Positions 51,068 through 60,047 are shown, counted from the stretch's first letter. The stretch: 64,000 nt of DNA from JBLWXV01 sp048267245 (GCA_048267245.1 JBLWXV010000001.1:806001-870000); one strand, 5' to 3'. The notes: generated from the letters alone by a model not told the origin. Made by a program: numbers and translations.

Positions 51068-52202
51068 TTCTCAAAATCTCATCGAGGATAATCTTCATCT
51101 GACTTAGTGGAAGAACGCCTTCGATTTTCTTTCCGTTGATGAGAAGAGTCGGAGTTGACCTCACATTAAAGGGTGCCGACTGCTTAATCATCTCTACTAC
51201 TGAATTCTTTGTTTCTGGAGCATTCATACAATCGAGTACATTTTCTCTCTTGGCATAATTCTGAAGCCACTCAGTGCTTAGACTGCCTTGGTTGGCGAAG
51301 ATATCATCGTGTACAGTGGCAAATTTATCTTTGAGACAAACAGTGAGGTAAGCCGCTTGACAGGCGTAGGGGTGAAGCGGCGACTTCATCGATTCATTAC
51401 AATTTGGGTCTAGTGGGTAGAAGAAGTACTGAGCGTTCACTTTACCCTTATAAGATTTGATCACAGTGTGCATGACTTCTGAGAGCATGCGACAAGCGGG
51501 GCACTGAAAGTCAGAGAACATTGTGATCTGAATTGGGGCGTCGGCAAAGTTCTCAGTGGCAGAGGCTAGGCGGTACGGCCCGTCTACCTCAGGTTTTCCT
51601 AGGTCTGGTAGTGAGTTGTAACTTTGAATAAGCGAAGGGGCCATGCGGCTAATTTTTTGGGCCTCTCCTTGAGAGATAGAGTAAAAGATCCCACCAACGA
51701 TGAGCCCAGTGACAATGTAGCTACCAGCAACTTTTAGATCAACACCGGGTTTACCTGCACTTCTTGCCAGTAGAAAAAGCGCCAGCCCCGAGAGGACATA
51801 GTAGAGTGTACACATTGGACAGAGACTGCCTAGTGAAACGAGAGAGTAGATAAAAAGAACGAGACAGCCAACGAGGTTGGCCCAGAGAAGGAAGTGATTG
51901 GTCTTTTCTACAGCATCACTTTTGAAGAAAAAGCCTGCGAGTAAAAAGAGGCCGACTAGCATCCCGCCAACAGAAATTGGAATTCCCGCCACATTAGAAA
52001 GTGGAGAGAGGGTGGCGGCGTCGCAGTTAAAGAATGAACTGATATCACAAAGTGTTGAAGCCCCGCCAAGTCCACTTGGATAGACAACGTCAAAGTAGTG
52101 CTTGGTAAGATAGATTGACACCGCAACCATGGCGACGGCAATTAGGCCAAAGATAAACTGTAGGTTAAACGAACCATTGCGATAGAGCGAATTGCTGTTC
52201 AT
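51054..52202 (-). CDS. VKOR-DsbA fusion (disulfide-forming system in one protein)
   Basis: A 382-residue membrane protein. The N-terminal half is a VKOR domain with about five membrane segments, an F-F-N-C-D loop (with a nearby Cys) and the C-P-M-C redox pair. The C-terminal periplasmic half is a DsbA/thioredoxin-like domain with C-P-A-C and the T-P-T-L-L-I-N-G cis-Pro loop. It probably oxidises exported proteins and passes electrons to quinone, replacing DsbA plus DsbB. The start at 52202 follows AGGACT and excludes a long upstream tail that is antisense-like and overlaps pgeF. Many Cys-bearing secreted proteins nearby are possible clients. Confidence 0.9.
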   Translation of the reverse strand: MNSNSLYRNGSFNLQFIFGLIAVAMVAVSIYLTKHYFDVVYPSGLGGASTLCDISSFFNCDAATLSPLSNVAGIPISVGGMLVGLFLLAGFFFKSDAVEKTNHFLLWANLVGCLVLFIYSLVSLGSLCPMCTLYYVLSGLALFLLARSAGKPGVDLKVAGSYIVTGLIVGGIFYSISQGEAQKISRMAPSLIQSYNSLPDLGKPEVDGPYRLASATENFADAPIQITMFSDFQCPACRMLSEVMHTVIKSYKGKVNAQYFFYPLDPNCNESMKSPLHPYACQAAYLTVCLKDKFATVHDDIFANQGSLSTEWLQNYAKRENVLDCMNAPETKNSVVEMIKQSAPFNVRSTPTLLINGKKIEGVLPLSQMKIILDEILRNAKK

Positions 52203-52212
52203 AGGAGTCCTT

Positions 52213-52842
52213 TTATTTAGGCAAAATGTTTGAATTAATTTTACCCAGATTTGCTGGTAGAAACAAATTCCAGTTGCGCTGGGAGGTTTTGTCACGGCGG
52301 TAGCTGTGGTAGCGCTCGTCTGTCCAAGTACACTCGCCACTTTGATTGAAGCGGGCCCGTGGAAAATACTTGAGGGCCTGTAATCGGGCCTCTTCCCATA
52401 GGTTAAAGTGAATTTGCTCCCCGATATGAGCAAAATTGGGCGAACCCGGAAAGTTGTCTTTGAAATCAGCGGAGACTTCAAAGCCTTTAACTGAGATCGA
52501 AGGACCTAGATAAATTTCTTCAATGTCTAAGTCTTGCAAAAGCGGATTGCCCATAATGGGGGAGGCGATGCCCCTCCAGCCAGCATGTAAGAGGGCATAG
52601 GAGTCCTTTCCAAGAAGTAAAATGGGCAGGCAATCGGCCGTTTTAATGGCTGGTAGTAGTGGAGAATTATAGCTTGCAATCGCCCCATCTGCCTCGGGAC
52701 TTGATGAAGGCAGCTCTCCCCTGAGATCGACTACGCCTGTGCCATGTACTTGGGTGAGCTCGAAAATTTGATAGTCAGGTTTTTCACTATAAGTAGCAAA
52801 GGTGCCGCGCGAGGTTTCAACTTTCCAAGTGACTTTATCCAT
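52213..52842 (-). CDS. pgeF: polyphenol oxidase/laccase-domain protein (PgeF/YfiH-type)
   Basis: The 209-residue protein has the family's metal-site motifs: the Q-V-H-G strand, T-A-D-C-L-P-I-L-L and H-A-G-W-R-G, and a C-terminal D-x-Y-x-S-Y-R-R-D segment. Members fix errors in peptidoglycan precursor synthesis (PgeF) or act as purine nucleoside phosphorylase/laccases. ATG 52842 is chosen; it overlaps rluD by 8 bases and shortens the frame that runs to 52980 inside rluD. Confidence 0.9.
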   Translation of the reverse strand: MDKVTWKVETSRGTFATYSEKPDYQIFELTQVHGTGVVDLRGELPSSSPEADGAIASYNSPLLPAIKTADCLPILLLGKDSYALLHAGWRGIASPIMGNPLLQDLDIEEIYLGPSISVKGFEVSADFKDNFPGSPNFAHIGEQIHFNLWEEARLQALKYFPRARFNQSGECTWTDERYHSYRRDKTSQRNWNLFLPANLGKINSNILPK

Positions 52843-53824
52843 GGGCGAGCTCCTCGATCTTGGCCAGTAGCTGCTGAGTAATTGCTGGAGCAGGGGTTTC
52901 AAAGGAGAGCTCTTCTCCTGTGATGGGATGCTTAAAGGCCAGAAGTCTTGCGTGAAGAAATGGGTACTCGTAATTCTCAATCAGCGCAGAGAGCTCAGGA
53001 GCAATGCGACTGCGGTGCTCTTTTTGATTTCCATAGAGTGGATCATTGAGAATCGGGCGGTGAAGAAGGCTTGCGAGATGAACGCGAATCTGGTGAGTGC
53101 GACCAGTTTCTAATTTACACTCTACTCGGGCCAGTTGATCCCATTGCTTGAGGACGCGGTAGTGGGTGAGTGCTCTCTTTCCCTTGGCCACATTAACGGC
53201 CATCTTTAGGCGATTACTTGGGTGACGTCCAATCGTGCTCTCAAGCGTTCCTCCCACAGCGAATTCTTTACCAATTACAATCGCCTCATAAATGCGCGTG
53301 AGATCGTGTCTGGCAAACATGTCGACAAGTCGCTCGTGGGCCTTGGCACTTTTAGCGACAACCATCACGCCACTGGTGCCTTTATCTAGGCGGTGGACGA
53401 TACCCGGCCGCTTGCGATCGCCAATACCAGAGAGGTCATCGCAGTGATAGAGAACGGCATTGACAAGAGTGCCGTCCCAGTTCCCCGGGGCCGGATGAAC
53501 AACCATACCCGCCTCTTTATTTATAAAGAGTAGGTGCTCGTCTTCATAGAGAATTTCAAGTGGGATATTTTGAGGCTCGGCCTCTAGAGGGATGGGAGGC
53601 GGAAGATTAACCTCAATCAGGGTGCCAGCTGGTGGCATTCTCTTTAGATCGAACTTTTTAATTTCGGTGGTGTTATCTTCACTAACTTCGATTTCCCCCC
53701 TTTCAAAGAGGGATTTCACTAATGTGCGACTGGTATTTTCTAATTTGCTCGCTAGCCATTGATCGAGTCGTTTGAATTCCTCAATATCTTCTTGCGTGAC
53801 TGTAAGGAGGAGGCTCTCCTCCAT
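52835..53824 (-). CDS. rluD: ribosomal large subunit pseudouridine synthase RluD
   Basis: RluD makes pseudouridines in helix 69 of 23S rRNA. The 329-residue protein has an N-terminal S4 domain (L-D-Q-W-L-A-S-K-L-E-N-T-S-R), then the catalytic G-I-V-H-R-L-D-K-G-T-S-G-V motif (Asp near 140), C-x-L-E-T-G-R-T-H-Q-I-R-V-H and the L-H-A-R-L-L-A-F terminal segment. Good match and length. A 2-base gap separates it from the J-domain gene upstream. Confidence 0.93.
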   Translation of the reverse strand: MEESLLLTVTQEDIEEFKRLDQWLASKLENTSRTLVKSLFERGEIEVSEDNTTEIKKFDLKRMPPAGTLIEVNLPPPIPLEAEPQNIPLEILYEDEHLLFINKEAGMVVHPAPGNWDGTLVNAVLYHCDDLSGIGDRKRPGIVHRLDKGTSGVMVVAKSAKAHERLVDMFARHDLTRIYEAIVIGKEFAVGGTLESTIGRHPSNRLKMAVNVAKGKRALTHYRVLKQWDQLARVECKLETGRTHQIRVHLASLLHRPILNDPLYGNQKEHRSRIAPELSALIENYEYPFLHARLLAFKHPITGEELSFETPAPAITQQLLAKIEELAHG

Positions 53825-53826
53825 AA

Positions 53827-54507
53827 CTAGTTCTCTGCGCCTTTAGACTTCAAGTTTCCAAGGTAGCTTGTGGCCACCATTTCAGGGTTGAGCTTGAGGC
53901 ATTTGGCAATTTGGTAGACGAAGCCGCGCACGTAGACGGCAGCGGGAAGTCCTTCAATATTCTCATCTTCAATATTGCGAATATAGGTCTTGCTCACTTT
54001 CGTCATATCAGACATGCGATTGATGTCGACGTTTTTGTATTCTCTAATTTCGCGCAAAAAAGCGCCGGTGAAGTCAGTGGCTTGCTCAATTCTCTCTTCC
54101 ATTTCCGCTTTTGGTTGGAAGTCTAGAGCGAAGCGCTTCTTGGCCACAATCTTCGTCATATTCATCTCTGTAGAGCGTCTCTCATCGCTGAGAGGGCGAG
54201 ACTGGCTGGCCTCATCGAGATCTTTTTCAGGACTGTCGATGCGCTTGTGCATAGTCGCCACACTTTGGATGCCGCGAGCTTCATCGTATTGTCTGCGCTT
54301 ATCTGGATCAGAAATAATTGTATATGCTTCTTCGATGAGATCGATAATTTGATCGCACTCCACTTTAGTCATTAAGCTATAGAGAGCGAGACTGTCTTGC
54401 CCATAGGCATTCTTGGCCCTGACATATCCTTTATAGATTTCATCACTAGTGGCATTTGTAGGCACCTCTAGTATTTCATAATAATTCTTTGATTTCTCTT
54501 CGCTCAC
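53827..54507 (-). CDS. J-domain-like plus RodZ-like helix-turn-helix protein (HPD motif missing)
   Basis: A 226-residue cytosolic protein. Residues about 8-78 follow the J-domain plan (Y-Y-E-I-L-E-V-P-T-N-A-T-S-D-E-I, then A-Y-T-I-I-S-D-P-D-K-R-R-Q-Y-D) but the His-Pro-Asp tripeptide that activates DnaK is absent: the loop reads A-Y-G-Q-D. The C-terminal part (about 145-215) is a helix-turn-helix like the cytoskeletal RodZ N-domain (G-A-F-L-R-E-I-R-E, I-N-R-M-S-D-M-T-K-V-S-K-T-Y-I). No membrane helix. It is next to a MinD-like ATPase, so it may localise or couple that protein. Confidence 0.82.
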   Translation of the reverse strand: MSEEKSKNYYEILEVPTNATSDEIYKGYVRAKNAYGQDSLALYSLMTKVECDQIIDLIEEAYTIISDPDKRRQYDEARGIQSVATMHKRIDSPEKDLDEASQSRPLSDERRSTEMNMTKIVAKKRFALDFQPKAEMEERIEQATDFTGAFLREIREYKNVDINRMSDMTKVSKTYIRNIEDENIEGLPAAVYVRGFVYQIAKCLKLNPEMVATSYLGNLKSKGAEN

Positions 54508-54516
54508 CCATGCCTC

Positions 54517-55560
54517 CTATGCAAGATTGAGTAGACGGTGCACGATGCGGTCAAAGTTTCCAACTAGGGCAGAGTTTGGGAATTCCATGAGAAGAGGTCT
54601 TCTCTTTTTCACACTCTGCCAAACAGTGGCATCGTAATCGAGGTACCCGACATAATCTAAGTCGAGACCAAAATATTTGCGACAGATAATCTTCATTGAA
54701 AAACCAATGTCGATATCTGACTGCGTTCTTACTTGATTGATGATGAGCTTGGGGTGAAGCTTGGCAATTTCATGCTTGAGCTTGCCGCCCATCTGCGGGT
54801 TGATCTCAATAACTCTCGTCACGAGATCTGATGGCGTATTATTTTGATTGAGCTTTGCATTCATCGCCTGGTCAATCAAAGGGCCGATATCAAGAAGCTC
54901 TTCAACCATCTTTAATTTGCGATGATAGATAGACTTGATAAAGCGGTAAGTATTCTCAATTGAAGTCGGCTCGGGAAGTGCGACGAGGATTCCTTGATCG
55001 GCCGAGATAAAGAAGTCGAGAGTGTTGTAAGTAGTCCCGGCCCCAAGATCTAAGATCACATAGTCAGCATCGAGCTCTCCAATGCGCGAGAGAATTTTAG
55101 CTTTATGCATTTGCTTGAGGTTTGCAATTCCCAAGTCATCTTGGGCGCCGGAGATAATCGAGAGATTCTCTATCGGAGTCTTAGTGAGAATCTCATCGAG
55201 GTTTCTCACTTTCTTAGAAATATAATCTGAAAGAGTTTTCTCTGGAATTGGAATACCTAGACAGGTGTGAAGATTTGCTCCACCAAGATCGAGATCGATA
55301 GCGACAACTTTGTAGCCCATGAGCGCCAAACAAATAGAAAGGTTGGCCGTGACAAGACTCTTGCCCACTCCACCTTTACCACCACCGATGGCCCAGATTT
55401 TAAGCTTGCGCGCGGGAGTTAAACCACCGCCCATATCATCGCTAAAAAAACCTGGCACATTATCTGCGCCGTATCCCTGCCCCAAAAATTGCTCCCGAGT
55501 CGTTAAGTATTGGGTATTAGTATAGAATGAATGCTTCAGAGTGATAAGGGAAACTTCCAT
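54517..55560 (-). CDS. MinD/FlhG-like ParA-family ATPase
   Basis: A P-loop ATPase of the MinD/Mrp/FlhG group. It has the deviant Walker A (G-G-K-G-G-V-G-K-S) with both lysines, D-L-D-L-G-G-A-N-L-H and the D-L-G-A-G Walker B-like strand. Such proteins set the number or place of flagella, or help segregate cargo. An N-terminal extension of about 45 residues precedes the fold. The start is uncertain: ATG 55560 lacks a clear ribosome site and a TTG at 55638 gives a longer form. It is 9 bases upstream of the J-domain/HTH gene, so they likely work together. Confidence 0.85.
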   Translation of the reverse strand: MEVSLITLKHSFYTNTQYLTTREQFLGQGYGADNVPGFFSDDMGGGLTPARKLKIWAIGGGKGGVGKSLVTANLSICLALMGYKVVAIDLDLGGANLHTCLGIPIPEKTLSDYISKKVRNLDEILTKTPIENLSIISGAQDDLGIANLKQMHKAKILSRIGELDADYVILDLGAGTTYNTLDFFISADQGILVALPEPTSIENTYRFIKSIYHRKLKMVEELLDIGPLIDQAMNAKLNQNNTPSDLVTRVIEINPQMGGKLKHEIAKLHPKLIINQVRTQSDIDIGFSMKIICRKYFGLDLDYVGYLDYDATVWQSVKKRRPLLMEFPNSALVGNFDRIVHRLLNLA

Positions 55561-55655
55561 CGAGATGCGAAAAACACGGAGCGAAGTGGCTAGACGGACG
55601 CATGCCCCCTTAGTAGACTTGCGGCCCGCGTCTAACAAAGATTGAGGAAAGAACT

Positions 55656-56312
55656 ATGGCTTCTACAAGCAAGACTAAACGTATTCCGCTCCACCTGCGC
55701 TCAGACCTGCATTTGCTGCGCAAGCTCTGGCACATCCTCTCAGGTTTAAGCGGTCTGTTGATCTATAAATTCTTTGAAATTGACCCAGTGAACATGGCCA
55801 TCGGTCTCGCGGTCGTCGGCGTCTTGAGCCTCACTGTTGAAGTAGCAAGGCTTCATATCGAGCGCTTTAACTTGCTGGTTCTTAAGGTTATGGGACCTTT
55901 TATGCGCGAGAGCGAGCGCAGCCATATATCAGGTATGCCCTTCTACGCTTTTGGCGTGGCCATCGCCCTTGGCTTCTTTCCAGAGCCGATCGCCGTATTG
56001 TCGTGCTTATTTCTCATTTTCTCAGATCCCTTCTCATCAGTTTTTGGGATTCTCTTTGGAACAATCAAGATCATGCCCAACAAATCCCTTCAGGGCTCAT
56101 TTGCTGGCTTTGTGGTTTGTTACCTGATTTCATTTCTCTACGGTGAATATTACGTCGGTCCCTCGCTCTCTCTGATGGTCTTTTGCTTCTTTGCCGGAAT
56201 TATCGGAAGTTTTAGCGAGCTTGTAAGTAATAAGATTGATGACAATCTCACCATTCCAGTTGTCTCTGGGGCGCTACTTACCTTGCTCAATATCTTTGTG
56301 GGTCTCTATTAA
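55656..56312 (+). CDS. dolichol kinase/CDP-diglyceride synthetase-like membrane protein
   Basis: A 218-residue integral membrane protein of the SEC59/dolichol-kinase-like family. It has about six membrane segments, an R-K-x-W-H motif (residues about 22-27), and the family-specific I-F-S-D-P-F-S-S-V, N-K-S-L-Q-G-S and D-D-N-L-T-I-P-V-V-S-G segments near the C-terminus. The substrate is probably a polyprenol or lipid, but it cannot be set by sequence. It is divergent from the MinD-like gene. Confidence 0.82.
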   Translation: MASTSKTKRIPLHLRSDLHLLRKLWHILSGLSGLLIYKFFEIDPVNMAIGLAVVGVLSLTVEVARLHIERFNLLVLKVMGPFMRESERSHISGMPFYAFGVAIALGFFPEPIAVLSCLFLIFSDPFSSVFGILFGTIKIMPNKSLQGSFAGFVVCYLISFLYGEYYVGPSLSLMVFCFFAGIIGSFSELVSNKIDDNLTIPVVSGALLTLLNIFVGLY

Positions 56313-57002
56313 TTAGTGCCCGCTCACCACAGCTTCTTGAAGTCCGAGGGTGTCGTAACTCTTGAGCGCCTTGGCGACAAGGGTATCTTCTGAGAGGGGA
56401 GTGTCTCCCTGTAAGAGGAGGTTGAGCATACTAATGCGCTCAAAGAGCGAGGTATTCTCTAGAAGAATCTGTCTGATCTCCTTATCTTGAATGATGAAGA
56501 GACTAACGTAGTCGACGACCTGATGTATGGTTCTTAGACCTTGCTTGAAAGCCTCTCTCTCTTGAACATCGTAGATCGTCTCATCTAGCCAATTAAAGAG
56601 AATTTCTCTCAGGCGATCAACACGGTCGTGACAGTAGATAAACTCTTTGGATGTATCTTCAATTACCTGAGCTTGGTAGACAGTGTGGGGAACAACGGTG
56701 GTGGGCTTTATCAAGCGCACTCGCCCCTGACCTTTAATGAGAACCTTTAGGGTTCCTTCTTTTGATTCCTCTAGAATGATCGGAATTCCATAGCCACAGA
56801 TATCTTTTGGGGCAAAGCACTTTGAGTGCGCTTCACCAAGCATTGGCTCTGCCATGGAGATGGCCACTGGACTTCCTTCTGCGCAGGCCTTTTTAAACAT
56901 CACAATTGTGCTCTTATCCACAATGTGAAGAGGCAGACTTGTGTGCGGGAAGAACACAAGGTTTGGAAGAATCAAAATGGGGAGGTGTAGTTCATGTCCC
57001 AT
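56313..57002 (-). CDS. LON-domain protein (N-terminal Lon substrate-binding domain only)
   Basis: A 229-residue protein equal to the LON substrate-binding domain: L-P-I-L-I-L-P-N-L-V-F-F-P-H-T-S-L-P-L-H-I near the start, then G-x-G-x-I and G-Q-G-R-V-R-L-I motifs, followed by a helical part. It has no AAA+ or protease domain. Such proteins may bind unfolded proteins or act as adaptors. It lies downstream of, and convergent with, the dolichol-kinase-like gene, with 0 bases between the stops. Confidence 0.88.
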   Translation of the reverse strand: MGHELHLPILILPNLVFFPHTSLPLHIVDKSTIVMFKKACAEGSPVAISMAEPMLGEAHSKCFAPKDICGYGIPIILEESKEGTLKVLIKGQGRVRLIKPTTVVPHTVYQAQVIEDTSKEFIYCHDRVDRLREILFNWLDETIYDVQEREAFKQGLRTIHQVVDYVSLFIIQDKEIRQILLENTSLFERISMLNLLLQGDTPLSEDTLVAKALKSYDTLGLQEAVVSGH

Positions 57003-57091
57003 GGCTATATTTTAAGGCCAACTGAACTTACCCTGGTGAGCTGCGCTTAATTTCTCTAAGAAGCTTTATATATCGTGCATTTAGCGCTAGC

Positions 57092-57120
57092 TTGCACAGC
57101 TCTTAACAGAGAATTAATAT
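57092..57120 (+). promoter_or_regulatory. possible sigma-70 promoter of manA
   Basis: TTGCAC (57092-57097) and TAATAT (57115-57120) are exactly 17 bases apart, 54 bases before the manA start. The -35 box is poor, so this is a weak call. Confidence 0.3.
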
Positions 57121-57174
57121 AGAAAAGTGGCAACTTTTTATGGGGCCCACCTAACTAAGCACTTGAGATGATTG

Positions 57175-58128
57175 ATGAATAAGACTATTGCCGGAAAACT
57201 CACACCACATATCGTTAGCAAAATTTGGGGAGGCGAAAAACTCTTCTCAATGAGAAATTTGCCAGCGACCTTTTGCAATCAAAAGGTAGGAGAGACCTGG
57301 GATGTGTCACTTCTCAAGGATGGCCCAAGCCTCTATGAAGGTGAGCTTCTTTCAAACTACCTTCAAACAGATCAAATGCCCTATCTGATAAAAACTATTG
57401 ATACGAGTGAGGAGCTCTCAATTCAAGTTCATCCCGGTGATGAGTATGCAAAAAGAGTAGAGAACTCACTTGGAAAGACTGAGTGTTGGCTTGTTCTTAG
57501 CGCTGGAGAAGGCGCTGGGATCTACATTGGCTTTAAGGCTGGAGTCACAAAGGATGCTTTCTTTGAAACTCTCACTAAGGGTGAAGATATCACTGCACTT
57601 CTAAATTTCTATCCCGCAAAGGGAGGTGAGTTCTTTTATGTTCCCGCCGGCACTGTCCATGCTATTGGCCGCAATGTCACACTCGCAGAAGTACAACAGA
57701 GCTCAGGAATTACCTACCGAGTTTGGGATTGGAATCGTGTCGACGACAAGGGCGTGGGAAGAGAACTCCACATAGATAAGGCCCGCGATGTTCTGAACTT
57801 TAACCCAACTGAGAATTCAAAGGACTATTTTCAGTACCGAGATGGACTACTCGATTACACATCTTCACAAGCACTCGTCTTGGTGGATCATCCGCAATTT
57901 GAAATGACGCTGAAGTATTTTGGCCCAGGTGAAGAAGTCGATGTCTCCTCTAAAGAGGGAAGGGCCGTTTCTGTGGTCATTCTAAAGGGAGGTTCAATCG
58001 ACTTTACTCTAGGGCAAGAGGCAGGGGAAATTGATCGAAGCGGTGGCTATGTCTTTCATCAGGCGGGAGGGCAGACATCCCTGAACTTAAAATCCAGGGA
58101 TGAGAGTTTGGCAATTATTGTTCGCTAG
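57175..58128 (+). CDS. manA: mannose-6-phosphate isomerase, class I
   Basis: ManA interconverts fructose 6-phosphate and mannose 6-phosphate for mannose-containing sugars. The 317-residue cupin-type zinc enzyme shows I-W-G-G near the start, S-I-Q-V-H-P-G-D (metal His), the E-C-W segment and V-P-A-G-T-V-H-A-I-G (second metal His). Length matches the Bacillus-type ManA. ATG 57175 is preferred over the TTG one codon earlier. No sugar cluster is adjacent. Confidence 0.92.
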   Translation: MNKTIAGKLTPHIVSKIWGGEKLFSMRNLPATFCNQKVGETWDVSLLKDGPSLYEGELLSNYLQTDQMPYLIKTIDTSEELSIQVHPGDEYAKRVENSLGKTECWLVLSAGEGAGIYIGFKAGVTKDAFFETLTKGEDITALLNFYPAKGGEFFYVPAGTVHAIGRNVTLAEVQQSSGITYRVWDWNRVDDKGVGRELHIDKARDVLNFNPTENSKDYFQYRDGLLDYTSSQALVLVDHPQFEMTLKYFGPGEEVDVSSKEGRAVSVVILKGGSIDFTLGQEAGEIDRSGGYVFHQAGGQTSLNLKSRDESLAIIVR

Positions 58129-58130
58129 GC

Positions 58131-58487
58131 TTAGCTCTTAGAACATGAAACGGGATAGAGAATTTCATGGCCTTTGCTATCAGAGATTGTGAGATAGTCA
58201 TCCATCTCTGAAAACTTATCTACATTCTCTACGTGAATTGTGTACTTGTGACCTTCAAACTGAAAGCTTCTTGTTACAGAACCTTCAGTCATTGATTTTT
58301 CTCTTGCTGACACTGAGGCAAGTTCTCTTGTGAAGCCTTTTTCAAAAAAGTCTACACCCTCTTCAGTGACCTTGATTCCTTTGGCCATGCGATTTGTGTG
58401 GCACTTGATCTCTTTATAAAATACTGCGCGAGCTGATACTGAAGTAGCAAGTGTCATAAGGGCGATTAGGGTAAGTGTCTTTTTCAT
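58131..58487 (-). CDS. small secreted protein of unknown function
   Basis: A 118-residue protein with a signal peptide (1-19, ending S-A-R-A). It has two Cys (near 29 and 115), and beta-rich sequence with S-F-Q-F-E-G-H-K-Y-T-I-H-V. Not recognised. It is convergent with manA with 2 bases between the stops. Confidence 0.65.
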   Translation of the reverse strand: MKKTLTLIALMTLATSVSARAVFYKEIKCHTNRMAKGIKVTEEGVDFFEKGFTRELASVSAREKSMTEGSVTRSFQFEGHKYTIHVENVDKFSEMDDYLTISDSKGHEILYPVSCSKS

Positions 58488-58623
58488 ATTGGGCTCCTCT
58501 CAAATGTCTGTCACTTGATATGGAGCAATGGGTGTGCCAAGAAATGGTCCGCAATATTGGGAACTTAGAAGTTAGGCTTGTGTGTAAACTTTTTAAACTG
58601 TCAAAAGATTAGACGCAAAAGAG

Positions 58624-59316
58624 CTAGTAACTGTCCGGACTTAAATAGCGATATCCCACTCCACGAACGGTTTTAATGAAGTTGCCATAGTTCTCGCCAA
58701 GTTTCTTGCGAAGACTTGAGAGGTGAACGTCAACAGTGCGTGAGAGGTTTCCATCACTTGTAATGATAGCGCCGTCAGCGAGCTCGTCGCGAGAGACGGC
58801 CGTTCCGCGCTTATTCATGAGTAGCCCAAGCATTCTGATCTCAGATTGGGTAAAGTCTGTTCGCAATTGCCCGTCTGTCTTAAATGTGACCGTGCGCTCG
58901 AAGGTATCGACTTTGAGGTGATTGTCCTCATAGTAGCGCTCGTTGAGTAGGCCTAGCGCTTTGAGATTCTTTTCAATCACTGCCCTTAGTACTTTGGGGT
59001 GAATTGGTTTTTTTAGGTATTCGTGAATGCCGAGTTCATGACCACGAATTTCATCTTGCAGCTCTTCACTTGATGTCAAAATAATATACACAGACTGTCT
59101 GTGCGAATTGTTCTCTTTAAGGTGCTGGAAAATATCGAGACCGTTTTCGTCTTTTAAATACAAATCGATGATGTAGACATCATAGTGTTGCTTCTTAAGT
59201 TTGAGGTTGAGTTCTTCACTGTTGTAACATGACTCAACCTGGTAGAGATCAGAGAGACCTGTTCTAATAAGTGTGTGAAGCTCTTCGCGATCATCGATAA
59301 TAAGAACTGATTTCAA
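58624..59316 (-). CDS. OmpR/PhoB-family response regulator
   Basis: A 230-residue two-component regulator. The receiver domain has D-D at 7-8, the phospho-acceptor Asp near 51 (I-I-D-L), T near 81 and K-K-P near 102. The C-terminal winged helix (about 130-228) has the F-T-Q-S-E-I-R-M-L and R-T-V-D-V-H-L-S-S-L-R-K-K-L-G motifs of OmpR/PhoB proteins and ends with V-R-G-V-G-Y-R-Y. It is an orphan; no histidine kinase gene is next to it. The target genes are unknown. Confidence 0.92.
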   Translation of the reverse strand: MKSVLIIDDREELHTLIRTGLSDLYQVESCYNSEELNLKLKKQHYDVYIIDLYLKDENGLDIFQHLKENNSHRQSVYIILTSSEELQDEIRGHELGIHEYLKKPIHPKVLRAVIEKNLKALGLLNERYYEDNHLKVDTFERTVTFKTDGQLRTDFTQSEIRMLGLLMNKRGTAVSRDELADGAIITSDGNLSRTVDVHLSSLRKKLGENYGNFIKTVRGVGYRYLSPDSY

Positions 59317-59480
59317 CCCTGCTCCTTAAGGTTCCTGTGGAATTGCATCTACTATGTTTAGGGAAGACCACTTTTTTGTAAATACTAAATTACTAATTTC
59401 ATTGAGTTAACTGAACTCATGATTCCTTAAGGGCCAGACAAAAGGTCAACAAAAGCTAACTCTTTGAATCTATAACGTTT

Positions 59481-59864
59481 CTAGAGGGACGTCTCCTCTT
59501 GGATTTTAAAAGTGATTGGCTTCTCAATGACATCTGTTGCGAGCTCGAAGGCTTGATCATCACTCGTTCTATTTCCAAACTCATCAAGAAACTCAACCAT
59601 GGTCTCAATAGTGAGATTCACAGGCTTTAAGTTGAGTGTTCCAGTGCATTGATAGGGGCCAATTCTCATTCCAGCTAAATATCTCCAATGCCTACCAAGC
59701 CTTGTCGCTTGGCAATTTTCTAGAGAGAGACCAGAATTCATCAGTGAAGACACCAACTCAGAGCGAGCGAAGTAGCTCTGTAGTTTAGGATCATCGACAG
59801 GAATCGATCCCGCAGCTAGGGACAAAGAAGAGTAGAATGCTATGGGAATAAGAAGTGTCTTCAT
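59481..59864 (-). CDS. small secreted protein of unknown function
   Basis: A 127-residue protein with a signal peptide (1-18, ending L-A-A). Mature part has two Cys (about 50 and 73), an R-H-W-R-Y-L-A-G-M-R-I-G-P-Y-Q-C segment and beta-rich end. Not recognised. The region between it and 59316 is non-coding. It is divergent from the amidoligase/ATP-grasp lipoprotein. Confidence 0.62.
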   Translation of the reverse strand: MKTLLIPIAFYSSLSLAAGSIPVDDPKLQSYFARSELVSSLMNSGLSLENCQATRLGRHWRYLAGMRIGPYQCTGTLNLKPVNLTIETMVEFLDEFGNRTSDDQAFELATDVIEKPITFKIQEETSL

Positions 59865-60047
59865 GAAAAAACCATAACATAGATTGAGATTTCTCTAAAT
59901 CCGCGCCGAGTGAATGTCCATATTGATGCTTTAATATCAAAGAGATACGGCAAATTTTCAACTCTCACTTTCTAAGTTTTTCCTCCGAGCAATCCGATAA
60001 GAAATTATATTGATGCCCCTTTTAAGGGCCCAAGCAATAGGTTTTTC

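Noticed and set aside
51054..52481. Longer start for VKOR-DsbA at 52481
   Set aside because: The extra 93 residues run over pgeF and lack a membrane-protein pattern; ATG 52202 has AGGA upstream.
52213..52980. Longer start for pgeF at 52980
   Set aside because: The first 46 residues lie in the rluD coding region in another frame and are not conserved in type; ATG 52842 fits the overlap.
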